Assembly (NCBI GenBank): GCA_007134865.1
Contig: SLJW01000219.1
Coordinates: 1-39,787, forward strand
Source of the DNA: Paracoccaceae bacterium
GTDB lineage: Bacteria; Pseudomonadota; Alphaproteobacteria; Rhodobacterales; Rhodobacteraceae
Reading direction: 5' to 3'
Length of the DNA: 39,787 bases
Of the stretch, positions 34,353 to 39,787 are shown in pieces. The number at the start of each line of letters is the position of its first letter. Position 1 is the stretch's first letter. The notes beneath the pieces are model-generated. The model did no database searches. It had not been told where the DNA came from and saw only the letters and a list, made by a program, of their open reading frames with translations. The position numbers and the translations under genes are program-made.

Positions 34353-35972
34353 ATGATGGCAAGTTGGACTGCAGCAGCGCTTCGCCGGGGTTTTCGGCAT
34401 GGTTTATTCGTTACGGGTATTGTCTGCCTGCTTGGCACCGCCGCGCCGACACTGGCCACGGCCCAGCAATTTCCGGCCTTCCGGCAGGCACTCGCGGAAA
34501 GTGTCTCGTCCAGTGAAGCAATTTCGGCTTTCTATCGCGCCCATGACTATGAGCCACTCTGGACCGGACCCGACCACGCGCCACGCCGCGAGGCGCTGAT
34601 CAATGCGCTGTCGCGGGCAGCGGATCACGGGCTGCCCGAGGCCCGGTATGATCTGCCGGGACTGATCGCCGCCTTCGAGGCTGTGGAAAGCGAGCGTGAC
34701 CGCGGCCAGCTTGAGGCGAAAGTCACCAAGGTCTTTCTGCAATTCGCGCGCGATCTGCATAGCGGTGTGATCGACCCCCGCCAGGTCGACCGCGGTATCG
34801 TTCGGGTCCTGCCACGCCCTGACCCCAAGGAATTGCTGACCGATTTTGCGCAAGCACCGGCTGCCGCTTTCATCCGCAATCTGGCTCCTTCCGCGCCTGA
34901 ATACGCGCGCCTGTTCAGGGCGCGCGAAGACCTGGTACGCGTCATTGCCGAGGGCGGCTGGGGCCCGCGCGTGCCGGAAGTGCGCTTTTCGCCCGGCACT
35001 TCGGGAGATGGTGTGATCGCGCTGCGCAACCGATTGATCGCAATGGGCTATCTGGAGCGCTCGGCAAGTGCGAGTTATGATGCGGCGCTGCAGGCGGCGG
35101 TCATGGCATTCCAGACCCATCATGGCATAGAAGCCGACGGGATTGCCGGACCGGCGACCATCCGCGCGCTGAATGTACCACCCGAAGAGCGACTGAAATC
35201 GGTGATCGTGGCAATGGAGCGCGAGCGCTGGCTGAATATCCCGCGTGGTGATCGGCATATCTGGGTCAACTTGACCGATTTTCATTCACGCATCATCGAC
35301 AATGACCAGATCACATTCGAGACCAAGTCGATCATTGGCGCGCAGGCAAGCGACCGGCAGACCCCGGAATTCTCTGACCGCATGACTTATCTCGAGATCA
35401 ATCCGGACTGGACCCTGCCGCGCTCGATCCTCGCGCGGTCCTACTGGGGCGCGCTGGCCTCGGGCGGGGCGCGGCATCTGGAGGTTGTGGATGCGAGCGG
35501 GCGGGTGGTGCCACGCGCGGCGATCGACTTTTCGCGCTACACACCGGCCAACTTTCCCTTCAACGTGCGCCAGCCCCCTGGGCCGAGCAATGCGCTGGGG
35601 GAAGTGAAATTCATGTTCCCCAATCCCTATGCAATCTATCTGCACGACACGCCCGAGCGGCATCTGTTCAACACGGTCGTGCGGACGCACTCCTCGGGCT
35701 GCGTCCGGCTGAATGACCCGCGTGAATTCGCCTACGAGTTGCTGTCGCGCCAGAGCGATGACCCGCGCGGCTTGTATCATTCGGTGCTGAACACGCGCCA
35801 GCAGACACGGGTCTATCTAGACGACCCGGTACCGATCCATCTGGTCTATCGCACCGCTTTCACCGATGCGAGCGGCGCGCTGAATTTCCGCGCGGACATT
35901 TATGGCCGCGATGCACGCATCTTCGATGCGCTGCTGCGCGCCGGTGCTGTGGCGAACGGCTTGCGGATGTAA
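34353..35972 (+). CDS. L,D-transpeptidase, YcbB/LdtD type
   Basis: About 539 residues. A signal peptide (about 1-37, ending TLATA-QQ) is followed by the YcbB N-terminal domain (about 45-215), a peptidoglycan-binding domain 1 (about 220-275, LRNRLIAMGYL...AVMAFQTHHGIEADGIAGPATIRAL) and the YkuD catalytic domain (about 305-480) with active site THSSGCVRL, Cys450. It forms 3-3 cross-links in peptidoglycan and is carbapenem-sensitive as a family. AGGGGG lies just upstream; the ATG at 34356 has the better spacing. Divergent from the M15-like peptidase and followed by a terminator-like hairpin. Confidence 0.92.
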   Translation: MMASWTAAALRRGFRHGLFVTGIVCLLGTAAPTLATAQQFPAFRQALAESVSSSEAISAFYRAHDYEPLWTGPDHAPRREALINALSRAADHGLPEARYDLPGLIAAFEAVESERDRGQLEAKVTKVFLQFARDLHSGVIDPRQVDRGIVRVLPRPDPKELLTDFAQAPAAAFIRNLAPSAPEYARLFRAREDLVRVIAEGGWGPRVPEVRFSPGTSGDGVIALRNRLIAMGYLERSASASYDAALQAAVMAFQTHHGIEADGIAGPATIRALNVPPEERLKSVIVAMERERWLNIPRGDRHIWVNLTDFHSRIIDNDQITFETKSIIGAQASDRQTPEFSDRMTYLEINPDWTLPRSILARSYWGALASGGARHLEVVDASGRVVPRAAIDFSRYTPANFPFNVRQPPGPSNALGEVKFMFPNPYAIYLHDTPERHLFNTVVRTHSSGCVRLNDPREFAYELLSRQSDDPRGLYHSVLNTRQQTRVYLDDPVPIHLVYRTAFTDASGALNFRADIYGRDARIFDALLRAGAVANGLRM

Positions 35973-35993
35973 GTCTGGCGAGAGCCTTTACAG

Positions 35994-36019
35994 CGGCGCG
36001 CGCTTTGCGGCGCGCGCCG
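35994..36019 (+). terminator. Hairpin after the L,D-transpeptidase gene
   Basis: 10-bp perfect stem CGGCGCGCGC / GCGCGCGCCG with a 6-base loop, 21 bases after the stop. The following ATTTG is only weakly U-rich. Confidence 0.55.
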
Positions 36020-36098
36020 ATTTGAATTGCTCATCGTTGTGAAACTGTTACATTTGGTTGCAATACCGGCACAGACCGGATCGCAAGAGGCATGTCCA

Positions 36099-36386
36099 AT
36101 GGGGCGCAATGTCATGCAGCACAATTCTTCGATTGCACAAGGCGTTATCGAAATCATCGCCGAACAGGCCCTTATCGACCCGTCCGAGGTCAAGCCTGAG
36201 AGCACGCTGGCCGATCTGGGGCTCGACAGCCTCGGCCTTGTCGAATGTATCTTCGGGATCGAGGAACGATTCGGCATCACGGTGCCGTTCAATGCCAATA
36301 CACCCGAGCAACCGGGGTTCGATATCTCTTCGGTCGGAGCCATCATTTCCGAGGTCGAAAAGCTGGTGGCCCGACAGGCTGCATGA
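36099..36386 (+). CDS. Acyl carrier protein, NodF-like
   Basis: 95 residues. Helix-II start LGLDSLGLVECIFGIEERFGI carries the 4'-phosphopantetheine serine (Ser44). The sequence is unlike the housekeeping AcpP and, like rhizobial NodF, is a specialised ACP paired with its own ketosynthase: the next gene overlaps its stop in ATGA. It probably carries a special acyl chain for a surface lipid or glycolipid; the product is unknown. Start at 36099 with AGAGG upstream; ATG 36114 would give 90 residues. Confidence 0.85.
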   Translation: MGRNVMQHNSSIAQGVIEIIAEQALIDPSEVKPESTLADLGLDSLGLVECIFGIEERFGITVPFNANTPEQPGFDISSVGAIISEVEKLVARQAA

Positions 36387-37591
36387 GGCGCGTTGTCATC
36401 ACGGGTGCGGGGACACTGAACCCGCTGGGGCATGATGTTGCATCAACTCTGACGGCAATGCGCGCGGGTCACTGTGCGATTGATCGGCTGACCTGCCGCG
36501 ATGTCGAGCGGCTGACCGTCCAGATCGGGGCCGAAATTCGCGGTTTCGCGCCCGAGCAACATTTCGAGCGCAACCGGCTGAGCCTGCTCGACCGCGCGAC
36601 CCAGATCGCGCTGGTCTCGGCGCGACAGGCGATGGCGCAGTCGGGGCTGGAGATCACCGAAGACCTGGGGCTGCGCGCGGGCGTTGTGATGGGCACGGCG
36701 GGCGGCGGCAATACCACGGTCGATGACAATTACCGCGCTGTTTATGCAGAAGGGAAGAACCGCGTGCATCCCTTCGTGGTGCCCCGATTGATGCATAATG
36801 CGGCAACCTCGCATGTCGCGATGGAATATGGGCTGCGTGGTCCGTCCTATACGATCTCGACAGCCTGCGCCTCGGCCAACCATGCCATCGGGCAGGCCAT
36901 GCAGGTGATCCGCGCGGGCCAGGCCGATGTGATGCTGACAGGCGGGGCAGAGGCGATGCTCTGTTTCGGCGGCATCAAGGCCTGGGAAGGGCTGCGCGTC
37001 ATGTCGACCGATACCTGCCGCCCGTTCTCGCGCGACCGCTCGGGCATGGTGCAGGGCGAGGGCGGGGCGGTCTTTGTGCTGGAAGAGTATGAGCATGCCC
37101 GCGCGCGCGGCGCCGAGATTCTGGCCGAACTGGCGGGATTTGCGATGACCTCGGATGCCTGCGATATTGTCCTGCCGGACCTTGACGGCCCGGTGCGCGC
37201 GATGCGGGCGGCGTTGGCGGATGCAGGCATTGCGCCTGATATGGTGGGCTATGTCAATGCGCATGGCACTGCCACAGCGGCTAATGACCGGATCGAGGCG
37301 CAGGCGCTGGGCGCGGTCATGGGCGCACATCTGGCCGGGCTGCCGGTGTCATCGACCAAGTCGATGCATGGCCATCTGATCGGCGGCACCTCGGCTGTGG
37401 AGCTATTGGCCTGCCTGATGGCGCTGCGTGAGGGTGTTATTGCGCCGACCGCGAATTTTTCCGAGCCCTGCCCGGATTGCCCGATCGATGCCGTGCCGAA
37501 CACAGCGCGCGAGGCGCGCGTTGAGGTGGCAATGTCGAATGCCTTTGCCTTTGGCGGGCTGAACGCGGTCACTTTGCTGCGCCGCGTCTGA
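36383..37591 (+). CDS. Beta-ketoacyl-ACP synthase, NodE/FabF-like
   Basis: 402 residues. KAS II fold with the full Cys-His-His triad: Cys162 in STACASANHAIG, His294 in NAHGTATAAND, and Lys326/His331 in STKSMHGHLIGG. The stretches ACASANHAI, KAWEGLRVMSTDTCRPFSRDRSG and PTANFSEPCPDCPIDAVPN resemble NodE closely, more than FabF. With its coupled private ACP this would elongate a particular acyl chain, for example for an unusual lipid on a surface molecule. It is convergent with the MarR gene across repeat copy D. Confidence 0.88.
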   Translation: MRRVVITGAGTLNPLGHDVASTLTAMRAGHCAIDRLTCRDVERLTVQIGAEIRGFAPEQHFERNRLSLLDRATQIALVSARQAMAQSGLEITEDLGLRAGVVMGTAGGGNTTVDDNYRAVYAEGKNRVHPFVVPRLMHNAATSHVAMEYGLRGPSYTISTACASANHAIGQAMQVIRAGQADVMLTGGAEAMLCFGGIKAWEGLRVMSTDTCRPFSRDRSGMVQGEGGAVFVLEEYEHARARGAEILAELAGFAMTSDACDIVLPDLDGPVRAMRAALADAGIAPDMVGYVNAHGTATAANDRIEAQALGAVMGAHLAGLPVSSTKSMHGHLIGGTSAVELLACLMALREGVIAPTANFSEPCPDCPIDAVPNTAREARVEVAMSNAFAFGGLNAVTLLRRV

Positions 37592-37602
37592 CGCGCCTGA
37601 CC

Positions 37603-37695
37603 GAGAAGGGGAAACGGGGGGCTGCCGCCCCCCCCGGCTGGCCCTGCGGCCAAGAACCCCCCGCTTCAAGGGGGCCTTGCCCCCTTGAAAACCCC
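37603..37695 (+). repeat. Convergent-junction repeat, copy D (core missing)
   Basis: The same three-hairpin series as copy A, with near-identical sequence: GGGGGGC TGCC GCCCCCC, then GGCTGGCCCTGCGGCC, then TCAAGGGGGC / GCCCCCTTGA and GAAAACCCC. It breaks off exactly where GTGAGTATTTC should begin and continues as ATCACG. It lies between the ketosynthase gene and the opposing MarR gene. Confidence 0.75.
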
Positions 37696-37716
37696 ATCAC
37701 GCCGCTCCCCTCAGGC

Positions 37717-38220
37717 TCAGCGTATTCCGGCAACCTTGCGCATCTGCGGCGCGGCGACCGGGCCGTCTTCCTGCATCTGCTGCACTGTGTCGCGCAACTC
37801 GTTGAGCAGGTCGAGCAGCGTGTCGAGCCGCTCTGCACCGAAGGCGTCGGCAAGCTGGCGATAGGTCGGCTCGGATTCCTGCACGACCTGTTCGAAGAGA
37901 GCGAGGCCCTCAGGCGTCAGCCGGACCATGTGGCGGCGCGCATCGGTGCAGGGCACCTGCTCGATCAGGCCGCGTTGCGTCAAGCCACGAAAAATCCGCG
38001 TCAGCGATGGCGGCAGGATCACGCAGCGTTCGGCCAGGGCCTTGGCATCTAGAGCCTCATCCTCGGCAAGGGCGCGCAGAACGCGCCATTGTGGCATCGT
38101 CAGATCATGATCGTCGATAAAGGGTTTGAACAGGCGCATAGTGACTTCGCGCGTGCGCAAGAGCGAGATCGGCAGCGACTTCTCGAACTTGCGCAGCTCT
38201 TTCTTGCATGATGTGGGCAT
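37717..38220 (-). CDS. MarR-family regulator, HpaR type
   Basis: 167 residues. Winged-helix MarR protein; the N-terminal stretch LRKFEKSLPISLLRTREVTMRLF and LTMPQWRVLRALAEDEALDAKALAE match the HpaR (homoprotocatechuate operon regulator) subfamily pattern, with the recognition helix near ILPPSLTRIFRGL and wing DARRHMVRLT. No aromatic catabolic genes are nearby, so its target is unknown. Start at 38220, with AAGGA upstream; an upstream frame extension is not conserved-looking. Upstream lies the palindrome TTTCAAATGAAA (38272-38283), a possible operator, also in front of gapR. Confidence 0.85.
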   Translation of the reverse strand: MPTSCKKELRKFEKSLPISLLRTREVTMRLFKPFIDDHDLTMPQWRVLRALAEDEALDAKALAERCVILPPSLTRIFRGLTQRGLIEQVPCTDARRHMVRLTPEGLALFEQVVQESEPTYRQLADAFGAERLDTLLDLLNELRDTVQQMQEDGPVAAPQMRKVAGIR

Positions 38221-38271
38221 CGGCTTCCTTGCAAGACCGCATTTGGATGACGTTACCAGAGTGGCGGCTGC

Positions 38272-38283
38272 TTTCAAATGAAA
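38272..38283. promoter_or_regulatory. Possible MarR operator
   Basis: Short palindrome TTTCA-AA-TGAAA in the divergent region between the HpaR-type regulator and gapR, in an AT-richer patch. Weak evidence from position and symmetry only. Confidence 0.25.
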
Positions 38284-38395
38284 ATTATCTTGCGCGCGCA
38301 GCGAGAACGCGCCTTGGGCCCTCAAGCGAAGGGCTTGCATGCCCGCGCGCGATTGGGCATCACCGCGCCTCAGGCAGACCAAGCAGGACACCGAC

Positions 38396-38653
38396 ATGAG
38401 CGACATCACCTCTGACGCCTATAACGTCACCGCCGATGAGCTGCGCCAGTTCATCGAACGCTACGAGCATCTCGAAGCCGAGAAGAAGGACATCACCGAC
38501 CAGCAGAAAGAGGTGATGGCCGAGGCCAAGGGGCGCGGCTATGACACCAAAGTGCTGCGCAAGATCATCGCGCTGCGCAAGCGCAAGCCGGATGAGATTG
38601 CCGAAGAGGAAGCCGTGCTCGAACTCTACAAGACCGCGCTCGGGATGGAGTGA
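38396..38653 (+). CDS. gapR: GapR-family DNA-binding protein (DUF2312)
   Basis: 85 residues, matching the DUF2312 family known as GapR in Caulobacter: a nucleoid-associated protein that encircles overtwisted DNA ahead of forks and polymerases and stimulates type II topoisomerases. Visible are the helical start VTADELRQFIERYEHLEAEK, IAEAKGRG-like EAKGRGYDTKVLRKIIALRK (DNA-binding basic helix) and E-V-LELYKTALGM at the end. AGGA upstream. parE, encoding a type II topoisomerase subunit, lies in the same window but far away. Convergent with the sulfotransferase-like gene, 3 bases apart. Confidence 0.93.
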   Translation: MSDITSDAYNVTADELRQFIERYEHLEAEKKDITDQQKEVMAEAKGRGYDTKVLRKIIALRKRKPDEIAEEEAVLELYKTALGME

Positions 38654-38656
38654 GGC

Positions 38657-39532
38657 TCAGGGCTGCAGCACCTGCACGCCTTCCATCCGCGCGATCTGGG
38701 CGACATCATCCTCGTAAAGTTGGGTCAGGACATCGAGCTGGGCTTCGTCCCAGCCGGTGGCGCTGATATCAACATCGAGCTTGGCGTCATCGCAGAACTT
38801 GTCGAGGAAGGCCGCGATCACCTTCTGGCGATGCTCTTCATCGACCGGCGGCGAGGCGGCCAGATATGCTTCGAGCTTCTCGGCGCCGCCGTCGACCATG
38901 ACGCTATCGAACCACTGGTAGCTGCCCGCGAAGCCACCCTCCGGGGCAACGCCCGCGACCTTTTCCAGCAGTTGGTGCCACAGGAAGGGCGTGTCCTCGT
39001 CGCACCACAGCGTCAGCCTGGCCTCGGGCCAGAACATGCGGAAATCGGTCACCAGTTGCGACCAGCGCAGCGCCTCGCCCGCGAGGTTCTGCTGCACCTT
39101 CGCGGCATGTTTCGCTTTGGCATTGGCCAGAAAGGCCGGCACATAGGTGGCCGGATTGCGGATGCAGAAGAAGATCTCGACCGATTGCCCCTCGAACAGC
39201 TTCCGCAGGGCCTGCAGCCGCGGCCCTGCCTGCGGGTAGAGCACACGGCCATCCAGCACCTCCGGCAGGCGGGCGAGCAACCCAGGCGCGGCAAGCACAA
39301 GGCGACGGGTGCCCTCATCCGCGCCGACCGCGCTGCACAGGCTGGGCATGAAATCGGGCGCCTCTTCCCCCTCGGAGACCTGATTCGCCGCCTCGACGAC
39401 GAGTGCCAGGCAGTCGCGCGGGCGAGGGACCACGATGCCCGCGCGGGACAGGCTGTCCTGATTGGCGCGCAGGCAGTTGCGAAACTGACCCTCGTCGGTC
39501 AGATGCGCCCCGAGATGCAATGCGATGTCCAT
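38657..39532 (-). CDS. Sulfotransferase-like protein with degenerate PAPS site
   Basis: 291 residues. The start MDIALHLGAHLTDEGQFRNC follows the pattern of bacterial sulfotransferase-fold proteins (LHLGxHKTGTTxLQ...), but the 5'-phosphosulfate loop K-T-G-T-T is replaced by L-T-D-E-G. A later FFCIRNPATYVPAF resembles the 3'-phosphate motif (RNP..Y). Catalysis with PAPS is therefore doubtful; it may be a glycan-binding or inactive relative. This is a fold-level inference from motif spacing. No signal peptide. It ends 3 bases from gapR. Confidence 0.6.
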   Translation of the reverse strand: MDIALHLGAHLTDEGQFRNCLRANQDSLSRAGIVVPRPRDCLALVVEAANQVSEGEEAPDFMPSLCSAVGADEGTRRLVLAAPGLLARLPEVLDGRVLYPQAGPRLQALRKLFEGQSVEIFFCIRNPATYVPAFLANAKAKHAAKVQQNLAGEALRWSQLVTDFRMFWPEARLTLWCDEDTPFLWHQLLEKVAGVAPEGGFAGSYQWFDSVMVDGGAEKLEAYLAASPPVDEEHRQKVIAAFLDKFCDDAKLDVDISATGWDEAQLDVLTQLYEDDVAQIARMEGVQVLQP

Positions 39533-39670
39533 GATGCTCGTGCCTCTTATGTTTGCGCTACGTTATGCGCGTATTATGACATGGAATGGACGCAATTCCG
39601 ACCAGACTGGGGCGATTGTTGCGCTTGCGCCGGGGTTCGGGCGCAGGATGCAAAGAAATACGATCCTGTA

Positions 39671-39699
39671 TTGAGCGTGGCGGCGAATGCTCTTATGTA
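39671..39699 (+). promoter_or_regulatory. Promoter of tRNA-Thr
   Basis: -35 TTGAGC (39671-39676), 17-base spacer, -10 TATGTA (39694-39699), 8 bases before the mature tRNA end. Confidence 0.5.
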
Positions 39700-39707
39700 G
39701 GCGTCAG

Positions 39708-39783
39708 GCCGGCTTAGCTCAGTTGGTAGAGCAGTGGTTTTGTAAACCGAAGGTCGGGGGTTCGAGTCCCTCAGCCGGCACCA
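39708..39783 (+). tRNA. tRNA-Thr (anticodon UGU)
   Basis: 76 bases including an encoded CCA (39781-39783). Acceptor GCCGGCT / AGCCGGC, D-arm GCTCAGTTGGTAGAGC, anticodon loop TTTGTAA giving TGT, T-arm GGGGGTTCGAGTCCC. The anticodon stem has a G-A apposition and a G-U pair at its base. Confidence 0.95.
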
Positions 39784-39787
39784 GAAG

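Noticed and set aside
33078-36051. Shared word AAACTGTTACA upstream of kpsT (33078) and of the ACP gene (36042)
   Set aside because: Opposite orientation relative to the two genes and different distances; most likely chance.

Overview
The window is chromosomal DNA, roughly 63% GC by eye, from an alphaproteobacterium, most likely Rhodobacteraceae. The indicators are a GapR (DUF2312) gene, an NDUFS4-type complex I accessory subunit, the aa3-type oxidase subunit IV miniprotein, a GTTC-N7-GTTC LexA box in front of uvrA, a Hint-domain protein, and a DmdC-type acyl-CoA dehydrogenase. Gene content is mostly housekeeping. I see no phage, transposase, integrase, plasmid origin or CRISPR array.

Layout. 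1-450: start of acetolactate synthase (minus) behind a complete attenuator (promoter, Ile/Val/Leu leader peptide, terminator). 451-2400 parE; 2422-2506 tRNA-Leu(UAG); 2708-3349 a degenerate Hint protein running tail-to-tail into nnrD (3173-4663, minus). 4864-6678 glnB-glnA, the nitrogen sensor and glutamine synthetase pair. 6847-9396 (minus) mgtE and pheS, with a long structured leader before mgtE. 9874-11364 (minus) a PAS-GAF-GGDEF cyclase, divergent from gabD (11552-13030). 13031-13361 holds a 32-bp perfect palindrome and a candidate small RNA before the NDUFS4-like gene. 13779-15251 (minus) two small unknown genes and a LOG protein; 15340 dapD; 16258-17235 (minus) sua5.

17360-25251 is a long plus-strand run: acyl-CoA dehydrogenase, MBL-fold hydrolase, lipoprotein A, oxidase subunit IV, lipoprotein B, an RluA-type pseudouridine synthase and SOS-controlled uvrA. 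Then a second LOG protein (minus), a LysM protein, an Atm1-type exporter and a BaiN-like flavoprotein. 30599-33014 (minus) is a KpsT/KpsE-like capsule export pair. 33364-35969 is a wall-remodelling pair, an M15/DUF882 peptidase divergent from a YcbB-type L,D-transpeptidase. It is followed by a NodF/NodE-like ACP-ketosynthase pair, an HpaR-type MarR regulator, gapR, a sulfotransferase-like protein and tRNA-Thr(UGU).

The most unusual non-coding signal is an intergenic element found four times, always between the 3' ends of convergent genes: a cluster of GC-rich hairpins plus, in three copies, a conserved word just after one gene's stop codon. Other leads are the candidate small RNA at 13208-13327, the mgtE leader whose hairpin covers the ribosome binding site, and two paralogous lipoproteins with a possible permuted papain-type His/Cys pair flanking oxidase subunit IV.
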